DNA from: Allomuricauda sp. ARW1Y1
GTDB taxonomy: Bacteria; Bacteroidota; Bacteroidia; Flavobacteriales; Flavobacteriaceae
Assembly: GCF_013407935.1 (NCBI RefSeq)
Contig: NZ_JACBZU010000004.1
Coordinates: 1-64,000 of the forward strand
Direction: 5' to 3'
DNA: 64,000 nucleotides
Of the stretch, positions 33,845-43,323 are shown one piece after another. The notes under the pieces are model-generated. The model saw nothing but the letters and a program-made list of their open reading frames with translations. It had not been told where the DNA came from and made no database searches. Each line of letters opens with the position of its first letter. Position 1 is the stretch's first letter. A program made the position numbers and the translations under genes.

Positions 33845-34401
33845 TCTGCAATCAATTCATCCAATAACTGGTACACCTTTTTCGAGCTCCAATCCGAAAT
33901 GCCTTCTTCATGGATTACGATATGGCCCTCCTTATCGAGCAGATAGGATGATGGCACCTTACTGGCATCCACCGGCATCTTCTCTCCTATGATCAAATAG
34001 GTGATAGGGAAGGAAAATCCATGCTCCTCCATAAAAGCTTCAACGGGTTCTTGCTCTTCATTGGTAATGATATAAAAATCCATTTGCCCTTTGTATTTGT
34101 CGTACAATTCCTGAATACTTGCAAGCTCCGCTTCGGAAGGCAGTCGCCAAGAGGCCCAAAAATTGATGAAGACCACATTTCCCTTGGATTTTTCAAAATT
34201 GAAGAAGTTCCAATCAGCATCCTTTAATCGCCAATCGTAATCCGTAATCTGTTGACGCTCCGTTTCCTCAATGACCGCTGGGGAAAACGAGAAGAGCCTG
34301 TTCAACCAGATTTTCCCATAATATCCAATGGGAGTCACAAAAAATGACAGGACAAAGAGAATCAAAATGATATTGAGGACGGTCTTCTTACTGATTTTCA
34401 T
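33841..34401 (-). CDS. TlpA-like protein lacking both active-site cysteines
   Basis: A tandem paralogue of the next gene with the same layout: membrane helix (about 8-27), thioredoxin fold, 186 residues. At the active-site position it reads W85-R86-L87-P88-S89, so both cysteines are replaced (Arg and Ser), while the cis-proline (KVPSSYLLD) is kept. It cannot do dithiol chemistry and may be a binding partner or decoy. It is upstream in the two-gene unit and overlaps the second gene as ATGA. Confidence 0.88.
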   Translation of the reverse strand: MKISKKTVLNIILILFVLSFFVTPIGYYGKIWLNRLFSFSPAVIEETERQQITDYDWRLKDADWNFFNFEKSKGNVVFINFWASWRLPSEAELASIQELYDKYKGQMDFYIITNEEQEPVEAFMEEHGFSFPITYLIIGEKMPVDASKVPSSYLLDKEGHIVIHEEGISDWSSKKVYQLLDELIAE

Positions 34402-34425
34402 GGAATGGTTTTTCTCAAAAAATAA

Positions 34426-34460
34426 AAACTCCTGACATCAATAGTCGATATCAGGAGTTT
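34426..34460 (-). terminator. terminator after aconitase
   Basis: AAACTCCTGA (34426-34435) pairs with TCAGGAGTTT (34451-34460), extended by an inner ATC/GAT pairing. On the minus strand it follows the aconitase stop at 34483 and is read as a hairpin with a T-rich tail. Confidence 0.85.
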
Positions 34461-34482
34461 CAACAGATTATTTTAGATACAA

Positions 34483-36750
34483 TTAAGCATTTTGTTTTTT
34501 GATCAAGTTCAAGGCCGAACCTTCATTGAACCATTTGATCTGTGCATCGTTGTAAGAATGGTTTGCCATAATAGTGTCTTTGCTACCATCGGCATGCACT
34601 ACCTCAATGGTGAGTGGCTTGTCCGGTGCAAACTCTGCAACATCCACAAAATTGAAGGTATCGTCTTCTTGGATCAGATCATAATCGTTCTCATTGACAA
34701 AGGTCAAGGCCAACATTCCTTGTTTCTTCAAGTTGGTCTCATGAATCCTTGCAAACGATTTCACCAAAACCACAGCTACGCCCAAATGTCTCGGTTGCAT
34801 AGCCGCATGCTCACGGGAAGATCCTTCACCGTAGTTATGGTCTCCCACAACAATGGTCTTGATACCTTTCTTTTTGTACTCGCGCTGGGTATCTGGAACT
34901 CCACCGTACTCCCCTGTCAATTGGTTCTTGACAAAGTTAGTTTTTTGGTTGAAGGCATTGACTGCTCCAATTAAGGTATTGTTGGCAATATTGTCCAAAT
35001 GCCCTCTAAAGCGCAACCATGGTCCCGCCATGGAAATGTGGTCCGTGGTACATTTTCCAAAGGCCTTGATCAGCAGCTTCATACCTTGAAGGTCTTTTGC
35101 AGTGATAGGCTCAAAAGGCTCCAACAATTGTAGTCTTTCAGAACCTTCGGCAACGATTACCTCAACTCCGCTTCCATCCTTAACGGGCTCTAGGTAACCA
35201 TTCTCCTTCACTTCAAAACCTTTTGGAGGCAATTCCCAGCCTGTTGGCTCATCCAACATCACTTCTTCACCGTCCTCATTGATCAACTTATCGGTCAACG
35301 GGTTAAAGTCCAAACGACCTGCAATGGCAATCGCAGCGGTCATCTCTGGTGATGCCACAAATGCGTGGGTATTCGGGTTACCGTCCGCACGCTTTGCGAA
35401 GTTTCGGTTGAAGGAATGTACGATACTGTTCTTGGGTGCGTTCTTTGGATCTTCATAACGTCCCCACTGACCGATACATGGTCCGCAGGCGTTGGTGAAG
35501 ATTTTGGCATCCAGCTTTTCAAAGATTTCGAGGATACCGTCCCGCTCCGTTGTATATCGTACTTGTTCCGAACCTGGGTTGATTCCAAACTCGGCCTTTG
35601 TCTTCAGCTTTTTGTCCAAAGCCTGTTGTGCAATCGATGAGGCTCGAGATAAATCTTCATAGGAAGAGTTGGTACAAGAACCTATCAATCCCCACTCCAC
35701 GGCCAATGGCCATCCATTTTTCTCCGCCTTTTCCTTCATGGTCCCCACTTCTGTGGCCAAATCCGGAGTAAATGGTCCATTGAGCAATGGTTTCAATTCG
35801 GAAAGATTGATTTCGATCACTTGATCAAAATACTGCTCTGGATTGGCATATACTTCGGGGTCTGCAGTCAAGTGTTCTTTTACTCTATTGGCTTCATCGG
35901 CCACATCGGATCTATCCGTAGCTCTTAGATAGCGCTCCATGGACTCGTCATAACCAAAGGTTGACGTGGTAGCACCGATTTCAGCACCCATGTTACAAAT
36001 GGTTCCTTTACCGGTACATGACATGGACGTGGCTCCAGGGCCAAAATATTCTACAATGGCACCCGTACCGCCTTTTACGGTAAGAATTTCGGCTACTTTA
36101 AGGATAACATCCTTGGGTGCGGTCCAACCTGATAGTTTTCCGGTCAACTTTACACCGATCAATTTAGGGAATTTAAGTTCCCAGGCCATTCCGGCCATTA
36201 CATCCACGGCATCGGCACCACCTACTCCAATGGCCACCATCCCCAGTCCACCGGCATTTACGGTGTGTGAGTCGGTTCCTATCATCATACCGCCCGGAAA
36301 GGCATAGTTCTCCAAAACTACTTGGTGAATGATACCTGCTCCCGGCTTCCAAAAGCCGATTCCGTATTTGTTCGATACAGACTCCAGAAAATCAAAAACT
36401 TCCTTGCTGGTCTCGTTGGCATGTTTCAAATCTTGTGCGGCACCTTCTTTGGCTTGGATCAAGTGGTCACAGTGAACCGTTGTAGGAACTGCCACCTTGT
36501 CTTTTCCAGCCTGCATAAATTGCAACAGAGCCATTTGGGCCGTTGCATCTTGACATGCAATCCTATCGGGGGCAAAGTCAACGTAATCCTTGCCTCTAAC
36601 AAAGGCCTTTTCCGGTTTACCGTCCCAAAGGTGGGAGTATAAGATTTTTTCTGAAAGTGTAAGGGGCTTGCCCACCAATTCACGGGCCTTTTCCACGCGT
36701 TCCCCCATGGAAGCGTAGACACCCTTTATCATGTCTATATCAAATGCCAT
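34483..36750 (-). CDS. acn: aconitate hydratase
   Basis: Isomerises citrate to isocitrate with a 4Fe-4S cluster. The 755-residue protein is of the mitochondrial (ACO2-like) class rather than AcnB. It has [46 protein letters not shown] and [11 protein letters not shown] (the cluster cysteines), and the swivel domain [13 protein letters not shown]. It stands alone with a terminator downstream; icd, the next enzyme of the cycle, is elsewhere in the window. Confidence 0.97.
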   Translation of the reverse strand: MAFDIDMIKGVYASMGERVEKARELVGKPLTLSEKILYSHLWDGKPEKAFVRGKDYVDFAPDRIACQDATAQMALLQFMQAGKDKVAVPTTVHCDHLIQAKEGAAQDLKHANETSKEVFDFLESVSNKYGIGFWKPGAGIIHQVVLENYAFPGGMMIGTDSHTVNAGGLGMVAIGVGGADAVDVMAGMAWELKFPKLIGVKLTGKLSGWTAPKDVILKVAEILTVKGGTGAIVEYFGPGATSMSCTGKGTICNMGAEIGATTSTFGYDESMERYLRATDRSDVADEANRVKEHLTADPEVYANPEQYFDQVIEINLSELKPLLNGPFTPDLATEVGTMKEKAEKNGWPLAVEWGLIGSCTNSSYEDLSRASSIAQQALDKKLKTKAEFGINPGSEQVRYTTERDGILEIFEKLDAKIFTNACGPCIGQWGRYEDPKNAPKNSIVHSFNRNFAKRADGNPNTHAFVASPEMTAAIAIAGRLDFNPLTDKLINEDGEEVMLDEPTGWELPPKGFEVKENGYLEPVKDGSGVEVIVAEGSERLQLLEPFEPITAKDLQGMKLLIKAFGKCTTDHISMAGPWLRFRGHLDNIANNTLIGAVNAFNQKTNFVKNQLTGEYGGVPDTQREYKKKGIKTIVVGDHNYGEGSSREHAAMQPRHLGVAVVLVKSFARIHETNLKKQGMLALTFVNENDYDLIQEDDTFNFVDVAEFAPDKPLTIEVVHADGSKDTIMANHSYNDAQIKWFNEGSALNLIKKQNA

Positions 36751-36853
36751 TCTACAATTGAGTTTTTAAGATTTTCGTAATTCGGTAAATTTACTAAATC
36801 GTATAGTAATTTGGAATTAGAATCGAACTAAATCCGTCTTGACCAAATTATTT

Positions 36854-37807
36854 TTACAACAATTCTGTGATAATTTTTTCTTCTGTGAGACCTTCAGCTT
36901 CCGCTTTGTAGTTTTTTAAAATCCGGTGACGAAGGATTCCCAAGCTTACCGCCTTTACATCTTCAATGTCCGGAGAGAACTTCCCGTGGATAGCGGCATG
37001 GGCTTTTGCAGCCAGCACCAAATTTTGTGAAGCCCTTGGCCCAGCGCCCCAATCGATGTAGTTTTTTACAAAATCCGGTGCGTCTTCTTGCCCTGGCCTT
37101 GTTCTGTTCACCAGCCTCACGGCATAATCGATAACATTGTCTGGCACTGGTATGCGACGAATCAAATGTTGCACTTCAATGATCTCTTCAGCATCAAAAA
37201 GTGTATTGATGGTCACCTGATCATCGGTGGTGGTGGATTTGACTACCTGTATTTCCTCCGCGATGGACGGGTATTTGAGTTCGATGGCGAACATAAAACG
37301 GTCCAATTGGGCCTCTGGCAAGGGATAGGTTCCTTCTTGCTCAATGGGATTCTGTGTAGCCAGTACAAAATAGGGCTCATTGAGCTTGTACTGCTTTCCG
37401 CCAATGGTTACGGCCCTTTCCTGCATAGCTTCCAACAAGGCAGCCTGTGTTTTGGGTGGCGTCCGGTTGATTTCGTCCGCGAGGATGATATTCCCGAACA
37501 CAGGACCCATAATGAATTTGAAATTGCGGTTTTGGTCGAGCACCTCACTGCCCAAAATATCACTGGGCATCAAATCGGGAGTAAATTGTATCCTTTTGAA
37601 ATCCAATCCCAAGGTCTGCGCTATGGTATTGACCATCAAAGTCTTCGCCAGACCGGGAACACCTATCAGCAAGGAATGTCCTCCAGTGTATATGGACAAG
37701 AGTATTTGTTCGATGACCGCCTCCTGGCCTACAATGACCTTTGCGATTTCCTTTTTTAGCTCTTGATGCTTTTTAACCAGATTTTCTACTGCAACAACAT
37801 CCGACAT
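36854..37807 (-). CDS. MoxR family AAA ATPase
   Basis: A chaperone-like AAA+ ATPase of 317 residues: Walker A IGVPGLAKT near 54, Walker B IILADEINRTPPKTQAALLEAM, sensor LATQNPIEQEGTYPLPEAQLDRFMF and a C-terminal lid. MoxR proteins help assemble metal centres or complexes, often with VWA-domain partners; none are present here. It lies 4 bases after the SurA-like gene and is probably the last gene of that unit. Confidence 0.94.
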   Translation of the reverse strand: MSDVVAVENLVKKHQELKKEIAKVIVGQEAVIEQILLSIYTGGHSLLIGVPGLAKTLMVNTIAQTLGLDFKRIQFTPDLMPSDILGSEVLDQNRNFKFIMGPVFGNIILADEINRTPPKTQAALLEAMQERAVTIGGKQYKLNEPYFVLATQNPIEQEGTYPLPEAQLDRFMFAIELKYPSIAEEIQVVKSTTTDDQVTINTLFDAEEIIEVQHLIRRIPVPDNVIDYAVRLVNRTRPGQEDAPDFVKNYIDWGAGPRASQNLVLAAKAHAAIHGKFSPDIEDVKAVSLGILRHRILKNYKAEAEGLTEEKIITELL

Positions 37808-37811
37808 ACAA

Positions 37812-39212
37812 TTATTCCTTTACCCAGTTGTTCGCAAAATCACAGTCCCTATTGTCCGGATCTACGTGAATATAGGTGTCTTCGATATGTTCGTCCATCC
37901 ACTCCTTAATGGCCTTGAATTGTTTCTCGCGAAGAGCCAATTCCTGTATCTTCATATAATCTTTCGCAAAATCGGCCTCATGTTCATCATAGCGGTTGGA
38001 AATCTTCATGATCTTGAACTTTGGAGGTCCCCCTCTTGGGTCATCCTCGCGAATAGGCCTTGAAATTTCCCCGTCTTTCAGGTTTCGTACCTGATTGTAA
38101 AGGGTAGGGTCCATTTTGGTCAGTTCAAAACGGGAGTCGAAGTTGATTGGGTTTCGTAGCAATCCACCATCGAACTTGGTCTCTTTTTCATCGGAAAAGT
38201 TCAATGCGGCTTCTGCGAACGTATATTTACCATCCAAAACCTGCTGACGGATGCTATCCAGTTCTTTCACCGCTTTGTCGATGGCACTTTTAGGAATATC
38301 TGGAATCATCAAGATATGTCTTAAATCCAATTCCTGACCCCTGATTTTTTCGATATAAATAATATGATAACCAAAAATGGTTTCAAAAGGCTCTGAAATT
38401 TCCCCTTCCCTAAGGCTGAAGGCAACATCCTTAAATTCCTTTACAAAAGGTGTTTCCTTGGTCATACTGTAAAATCCACCTTTTGATTTTGACCCTGGGT
38501 CTTGTGAGTACAAAATAGCCTTCACATTGAAACTAGCATCGTTCTCCAACACATCTTGACGGATTTCCTTCAGTTGGTTGATGACCTTTTGCTTTTCCTC
38601 TTCAGGGGCTTCCGGCTGTTTTACAATCTGGGCAATTTCCAATTCCGCTCCAAATACTGGGCGCTCATCTTCTGGAATTTTATAGAAGAACTGACGCACC
38701 TCCTCAGGGGTCACTTCAATTTCCTCAACGATTTTTCCCTGCATCTTTTCAGAAAGCATCCGCAGTTTGTTGATTTCAAACAGCTCTTCGCGGAAACTTT
38801 CCATATCCGATTTTTTGTAGTAGCTCAGCATCTTCTCCACACTACCGATCTGTTGGGTCAGTTGCTGGATTTGACGATCACTTTGGGCATTCACCATATC
38901 GTCGGAGACCAATAAACTGTCCTGCACCGCTTGATGCGCATACAACCGGTCCTCCATAAGTTTGCCCAATAATCCGCAGCGGGTTACGTCTTCTGTGGAC
39001 GCTCCTTGGTTCTGCAAATCGATCAAGGTCTTGTCGATATCCGATTCCAGGATCACATAATCGCCAATGACGGCAGCGATACCGTCCAATTTAACCCGGT
39101 TGGTATTAGTGGTGGAATCTGTCTCGCTCAAAGCTTGGTCCACTTCCTGTGCCTGCACCATTCCAACAATCGCCACTAGTGCGATGGAAAGTGCCTTAAT
39201 TTTCTTTGTCAT
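37812..39212 (-). CDS. periplasmic peptidyl-prolyl isomerase, SurA-like
   Basis: Folding factor for outer-membrane proteins. From the ATG at 39212 it has a signal peptide (MTKKIKALSIALVAIVGMVQ then AQ); the frame is open to 39245. An N-terminal chaperone region (about 30-170) is followed by two parvulin domains: the first with ILYSQDPGSKSKGGFYSM and FETIFGYHIIYIEKIRGQE, the second starting LDLRHILMIPDIP. Length 466. It overlaps the end of the upstream isomerase by 17 bases, so translation is coupled. The pair may act together on envelope proteins. Confidence 0.9.
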   Translation of the reverse strand: MTKKIKALSIALVAIVGMVQAQEVDQALSETDSTTNTNRVKLDGIAAVIGDYVILESDIDKTLIDLQNQGASTEDVTRCGLLGKLMEDRLYAHQAVQDSLLVSDDMVNAQSDRQIQQLTQQIGSVEKMLSYYKKSDMESFREELFEINKLRMLSEKMQGKIVEEIEVTPEEVRQFFYKIPEDERPVFGAELEIAQIVKQPEAPEEEKQKVINQLKEIRQDVLENDASFNVKAILYSQDPGSKSKGGFYSMTKETPFVKEFKDVAFSLREGEISEPFETIFGYHIIYIEKIRGQELDLRHILMIPDIPKSAIDKAVKELDSIRQQVLDGKYTFAEAALNFSDEKETKFDGGLLRNPINFDSRFELTKMDPTLYNQVRNLKDGEISRPIREDDPRGGPPKFKIMKISNRYDEHEADFAKDYMKIQELALREKQFKAIKEWMDEHIEDTYIHVDPDNRDCDFANNWVKE

Positions 39213-40077
39213 AAACCTCAAATTCATTCTTCTTGATAGCTTCATCTATTATTTCGGTTTCTAGTTTTTTTACATAATTCAAACGTCTCCGGTTGAGTAT
39301 CAATTGCCTTATGTCCGGTTCCACATAATCGAACGGGGCTGTTTCATTGACTTCCAGAACGTTGGTCACCCAGCCCAAATATACCTCTAACGAGTCTTGT
39401 AGCTCAAAAAATTGTGATTTTTTTAAGTGGGATTCCTCATTTGCCTGCGTCAATGGGGGTATTTCCTCGATTACCCGACTGGCACTTACCCAAATGGAGT
39501 CGTTAAAATGGATTTTTTTGAATTGGACCGCTATGGAATCCAAATACCGTTTATCAGCCTCGTCCCAATTCTTGATTTTTTGCTCTACCCCATCGCGGTC
39601 CAGAAATTGTTCGGACATGCCCACAAAACGCAACTGCACCAATTTCTCGTTCAGTTTGAAGTTTTCCTTCTCCCTATCGTAAAATTCTTGCAACTGGTTT
39701 TTGGTGACCGCAGTATCTTGGGATTGGAGCACCAAAGCCTCAATGTAGGCACGTGTGTAAAGGTCCGATCTGTAATCCGAGACCAAACGGTCAAATTCCC
39801 TCAGCTTTTCTTCAGGCAGATTGATCTTGGATTTATCGAGCAGTAATTGCTTCGACGCCCAATTGTTGATGTAATTGGTCACGAAAATGGTGCTATCCTC
39901 GGCCGTCATGTCATCTCGTATCAAAGACGCGACATCTTCCTTGTAAAGATAGGTATCGCCTACCCGTGCCAAGGGTTCCTTTTCCTCTTCCTTATTGAAC
40001 ATCCCCTCGCAGGAGGAAACCAATAGCGCCACAAAACAGCATAGTAGGAAGAACCTATTTTTTTGGAGCTTAAGCAT
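39196..40077 (-). CDS. SurA/PpiC-type isomerase lipoprotein, putative
   Basis: A 293-residue lipoprotein: signal MLKLQKNRFFLLCCFVALLV then SSC lipobox. It begins with LARVGDTYLYKEDV, the typical start of the SurA N-terminal chaperone fold, and is helical and charged thereafter. The parvulin catalytic core is not convincingly visible (no GG-F or HILV motif), so it may be a chaperone-only member. The ATG lies four bases after an exact -7 box, suggesting a leaderless transcript. It is first in a unit with the SurA-like and MoxR genes. Confidence 0.8.
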   Translation of the reverse strand: MLKLQKNRFFLLCCFVALLVSSCEGMFNKEEEKEPLARVGDTYLYKEDVASLIRDDMTAEDSTIFVTNYINNWASKQLLLDKSKINLPEEKLREFDRLVSDYRSDLYTRAYIEALVLQSQDTAVTKNQLQEFYDREKENFKLNEKLVQLRFVGMSEQFLDRDGVEQKIKNWDEADKRYLDSIAVQFKKIHFNDSIWVSASRVIEEIPPLTQANEESHLKKSQFFELQDSLEVYLGWVTNVLEVNETAPFDYVEPDIRQLILNRRRLNYVKKLETEIIDEAIKKNEFEVYDKEN

Positions 40078-40081
40078 TTCG

Positions 40082-40111
40082 CAAAAATAACAATTACAAA
40101 ATCCCTTACAA
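40082..40111 (-). promoter_or_regulatory. promoter of the PPIase-moxR unit
   Basis: On the minus strand TTG (40111-40109), 19 bases, TATTTTTG (40089-40082). The start codon (40077-40075) begins four bases after the box, so transcription would start at or next to the A of ATG. Confidence 0.75.
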
Positions 40112-40194
40112 GAAGGTTCTCATATCATTAACAGAATTTTTTGGTTGGGGATAGATGCACAGAAATTGCTACATTAGTGCAAAACCAAACCAAC

Positions 40195-40647
40195 ATGAAG
40201 TATACTACCGAAGTCGTTGTGAATGTACCAAGGGATGAATTTATCGAAAAAATGATAGACCCGGAGAACATGAAACACTGGCAAAAGGGACTATTGGAAT
40301 TTGAGCAACTTTCACCCAACCCTGGACAGGAAGGCGCCCAAATGAGCCTGAGCTACAAAATGGGAAAACGCGAACTTAGCATGGTGGAGACTATCATCAA
40401 AAAACAGCTTCCAGAAGAAATGCACATGACCTACGATACCAAAGGCGTGCACAATATTCAAAAAAACTACTTTAGGGACGAAGGAGACAAAACCCGATGG
40501 ATTTCCGAGACGGAGTTCCAATTCTCCAGTTTTGGAATGAAATTGATGGGACTTTTGATGCCTGGGGCATTTAAAAAGCAGTCCTTGGCATACATGGAAG
40601 ATTTTAAGGCATTTGCCGAAAAAGGCGAGTCGGTACTAAATAACTAA
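40195..40647 (+). CDS. SRPBCC (START-like) family protein
   Basis: A 150-residue cytoplasmic protein of the SRPBCC helix-grip fold, with a hydrophobic ligand pocket (start MKYTTEVVVNVPRDEFIEKM, then DPENMKHWQKGLLEFE, a region often seen in polyketide-cyclase/START-like proteins). No catalytic assignment is possible. The ATG at 40195 is preferred over an upstream TTG in frame. TTG (40141-40143 or 40145-40147) and TACATTAG (40170-40177), one base off consensus, make a plausible promoter. It is first in a three-gene unit. Confidence 0.8.
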   Translation: MKYTTEVVVNVPRDEFIEKMIDPENMKHWQKGLLEFEQLSPNPGQEGAQMSLSYKMGKRELSMVETIIKKQLPEEMHMTYDTKGVHNIQKNYFRDEGDKTRWISETEFQFSSFGMKLMGLLMPGAFKKQSLAYMEDFKAFAEKGESVLNN

Positions 40648-40652
40648 ATACA

Positions 40653-40910
40653 ATGGATAAACTTTTGGATAGAAAAATCAAGATTATTTGGGATTTTCGT
40701 GGACCCAGTGCGGCCCATACGGCAGAACATTACCTAAAGCACCTTAAGGAGTTCGTCGAGGTCGAAGAACTGAAGTACGACCTAGGAGGGGTGGAACATT
40801 TCAGCCCAACCCATAGCATTGCCTTTTTGGTAGTGGCGGAATTTGAACTCAAAGAGGTGCGCAGCATCCTAAAACCACATAGGGGTCAGATATATACGGG
40901 TGAAATATAA
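40653..40910 (+). CDS. conserved small protein of unknown function
   Basis: An 85-residue soluble protein starting MDKLLDRKIKIIWDFRGP, with two His-rich patches (AAHTAEHYLKHL and HFSPTHSIAFLVV). I do not recognise a domain. It lies 5 bases after the SRPBCC gene and 10 bases before the serine hydrolase ATG, so it is in the same unit. Codon use is like its neighbours, and the tight spacing supports it as real. Confidence 0.7.
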   Translation: MDKLLDRKIKIIWDFRGPSAAHTAEHYLKHLKEFVEVEELKYDLGGVEHFSPTHSIAFLVVAEFELKEVRSILKPHRGQIYTGEI

Positions 40911-40920
40911 GGTATTGCTT

Positions 40921-42051
40921 ATGTGGACCAGATTCGTAATCTTAGGCACGGCTTTGTGGGTCGTGTCCTGTGCAAAAAATGACACCCCCCCACTGGAGAA
41001 AGCCCTTGCTTCCCAGAGCCCGAACATTCAAAGGGTAATGGACAATTTGGATGCCTACGAGGTCCAAATTCGCTATACCCAAATTGACCGACGAAACGAT
41101 AGCGTAATATTTACGGACCATGATTTTCAAGTGGACGCGAACAGCTATTTTTATCCGGCCAGCACGGTAAAGTTCCCTGCAGCCGTGGCCGCTCTGGAAA
41201 AGTTGAACGAGATTGACTCCCTATCCATGGACACCCGCTTTTTTGTGGAAGGCGATTCGGTACAGACCACCTTTGCCAAGGCAGTTTCGGAAATCTTTGC
41301 GGTTTCGGACAATGCAGCGAACAACCGCTTGTTGGAGTTTTTGGGGCAGGACGACCTCAACCGCAGGATGGAACGAAGAGGGGTCAGTCCCATTAGGATT
41401 GCCCATAGACTTTCCACGGATAATGCGGACGATGTGACCACCAAACCTTTGGTTTTTTATTTGAACGATTCGACCACGGCCTTGAGCAGCTCCATTATTA
41501 ATGCCGCCATTCAACCTCTGGAACTTAACGACATCAAAAAAGGAAAAGGATATATAGCTGGGGAAACCTATCAACAGGGTGCCTTTGATTTCAGTTTGAA
41601 GAACTACTTTCCCATCGATGCCCAATCCGCCTTGTTGAAACGAATCATCTTCCCGGAGGCGTTTCCCGAAGCCCAACAGTTCAAGCTGAATAAGAAACAA
41701 CTGGAATTTCTGTTGGAGGCTATGCATACCTTGCCTTCAAAAGTGGGATACGACCCTGTGGACTATTACGACAGCTATGTCAAATTTTTCATGTTTGGGG
41801 ACCTAACGGAACCCATGCCGAAGCATATCAAAATCTACAACAAAGTGGGCTATGCCTATGGCACACTAACGGACAACGCTTACATCAAAGACACCAAAAA
41901 CAACATCGATTTTATGTTAACGGCCACTATTTTGGTGAATAGTGATGAAGTCTTCAATGACGATGCCTACGAATATGACGAGGTGGGCATACCCTTTTTG
42001 GCGCAATTGGGTCGGGAACTGTACCAATTAGAGTTGAAACGGAAAAGATAA
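40921..42051 (+). CDS. class A beta-lactamase-like serine hydrolase lipoprotein
   Basis: An exported serine hydrolase with the penicillin-recognising motifs: S81-T-V-K84 (SxxK) in PASTVKFP, S129-D-N (SDN) in VSDNAANN, and K-V-G in NKVGYAYG near residue 310. The lipobox is VVSC (Cys17), from the ATG at 40921; a GTG at 40900 would overlap the preceding gene and add seven residues. At 376 residues it is longer than classical class A enzymes (~290). The Glu166-containing omega-loop motif (ExxLN) is not evident, so hydrolysis of beta-lactams is doubtful and a cell-wall enzyme is as likely. Confidence 0.83.
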   Translation: MWTRFVILGTALWVVSCAKNDTPPLEKALASQSPNIQRVMDNLDAYEVQIRYTQIDRRNDSVIFTDHDFQVDANSYFYPASTVKFPAAVAALEKLNEIDSLSMDTRFFVEGDSVQTTFAKAVSEIFAVSDNAANNRLLEFLGQDDLNRRMERRGVSPIRIAHRLSTDNADDVTTKPLVFYLNDSTTALSSSIINAAIQPLELNDIKKGKGYIAGETYQQGAFDFSLKNYFPIDAQSALLKRIIFPEAFPEAQQFKLNKKQLEFLLEAMHTLPSKVGYDPVDYYDSYVKFFMFGDLTEPMPKHIKIYNKVGYAYGTLTDNAYIKDTKNNIDFMLTATILVNSDEVFNDDAYEYDEVGIPFLAQLGRELYQLELKRKR

Positions 42052-42074
42052 CTTCAGCTTACCTTATAAAATAG

Positions 42075-42100
42075 AAAAGCACCGCCCCCGCGGTGCTTTT
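42075..42100. terminator. bidirectional terminator
   Basis: AAAAGCACCGC (42075-42085) pairs perfectly with GCGGTGCTTTT (42090-42100) around CCCC. It lies between the convergent serine hydrolase and fasciclin genes. Confidence 0.9.
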
Positions 42101-42125
42101 CAGCATCAAAACGAACAACGCTTAC

Positions 42126-42641
42126 TTAGTTGGGCATTACAACATCCTCAATAATATGGATCACTCCATTTGAGGCAACGACATCGGTTTTGGAGATTTT
42201 GCTCCAATTCCCTTTGGCATCTTTCAAATAGATACCGTCGTCCTTTTTCATAGCAGTCAATTTCCCACCGTTCAAGGTTGTAAGTTCTGCTTTACCGTTT
42301 CCTTTTCCAAGGGCAGCGGCCACATCAGAGGCCATTAGCTTTCCAGAAACCACGTGATAGGTTAAGATTGCGGATAGTTGTTCTTTGTTCTCGGGCTGCA
42401 ATAGGGAATTCAAGGTTTCGGAATCGATTTTGGCAAATCCTGAATTGACCGGCGCAAATACGGTAAAAGGTCCATCACCTTTCAAAGCTCCCACCAAATC
42501 AGCGGCCTTGAGTGCAGTGACCAAGGTTGAAAAGTCATCTACCGATACGGCAACATCAACGATGTCCTTAGATTGTGCTGTAGTTGTTTTAGGTGCCAAC
42601 AAAATTGCAAAGGCGGCTAGTGCAAAAATTAATTTTTTCAT
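42126..42641 (-). CDS. fasciclin (FAS1) domain protein
   Basis: A 171-residue exported protein: a signal peptide ending TTTAQ, then one FAS1 domain with the H1 motif FTVFAPVNSGFAKI, the YH motif LTYHVVSGKL, and the H2 motif SNGVIHIIEDVVMP. FAS1 domains mediate cell adhesion. It is divergent from an ECF sigma/anti-sigma pair (118 bases between starts), which suggests that it is a target of that sigma factor. No housekeeping promoter matching TAnnTTTG was found upstream, which fits an alternative sigma factor. Confidence 0.95.
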   Translation of the reverse strand: MKKLIFALAAFAILLAPKTTTAQSKDIVDVAVSVDDFSTLVTALKAADLVGALKGDGPFTVFAPVNSGFAKIDSETLNSLLQPENKEQLSAILTYHVVSGKLMASDVAAALGKGNGKAELTTLNGGKLTAMKKDDGIYLKDAKGNWSKISKTDVVASNGVIHIIEDVVMPN

Positions 42642-42759
42642 GTTTTCAGATTTAAATTTTAATGATTATTGTTTTTAAAGCGCTTTCTATTAGTATTTAC
42701 ACATGCTTTTACCTTCTGGATGAAGTCTGTGGTTTTTTATCATATCTTTAACATCGACA

Positions 42760-43323
42760 ATGAGGACCACAACCAACGATACAGAGCTTATAAACCGATT
42801 GCTTTCCGGCGACGACACGGCACTCTACCAACTTTACGATAAATATTCCGGGGCACTTTTCGGGGTCATACTCCGAATGTGCAGGGATCAAAATAAGGCG
42901 GAGGACCTGTTGCAGGAGACTTTTATCAAAATTTGGAAAAGTATTGATGGTTATGATGCATCCAAGGGAAGATTTTACACCTGGGCATACCGGATTGCAC
43001 GAAATACGACCCTAAATGCATTGAGAACCAAGAACAAGCTCATCCAAACGGATGATTTAAGTGTATATACTAATATCAAGGATGATGAAGAGGCACCGGA
43101 TTATTCAGAATTGAAAGGTTCCATCAAATCTCTGGAGCCCCACCATCAACAGGCAATTGCACTGGTATATTACAGCGGGTACACCCATAGGGAGGCCCAC
43201 GAAAAGATGGGGGTCCCGTTGGGCACCTTTAAATCCTATGTTCGACAAGCACTAAAACAATTAAGGGAGACGTACGGTACCAAGTTGGTCTATATTTGGG
43301 CCGTTTTAGAATTAATGGCATGA
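42760..43323 (+). CDS. ECF-type RNA polymerase sigma factor
   Basis: Alternative sigma factor of 187 residues. Region 2 is at about 25-95 (YDKYSGALFGVILRMCRDQNKAEDLLQETFIKIW, then FYTWAYRIARNTTLNALR) and region 4 at about 125-178 (LEPHHQQAIALVYYSGYTHREAHEKMGVPLGTFKSYVRQALKQLR). It has the SigK/RpoE layout. Its stop overlaps the anti-sigma start as ATGA. The upstream TATCTTTA box is one base off the housekeeping -7, so it may be autoregulated. Confidence 0.95.
   Translation: MRTTTNDTELINRLLSGDDTALYQLYDKYSGALFGVILRMCRDQNKAEDLLQETFIKIWKSIDGYDASKGRFYTWAYRIARNTTLNALRTKNKLIQTDDLSVYTNIKDDEEAPDYSELKGSIKSLEPHHQQAIALVYYSGYTHREAHEKMGVPLGTFKSYVRQALKQLRETYGTKLVYIWAVLELMA

Noticed and set aside
40921..42051. 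True class A beta-lactamase (resistance gene)
   Set aside because: SxxK, SDN and KxG are present but the omega-loop Glu motif is not evident and the protein is about 80 residues too long; no mobile element is nearby.
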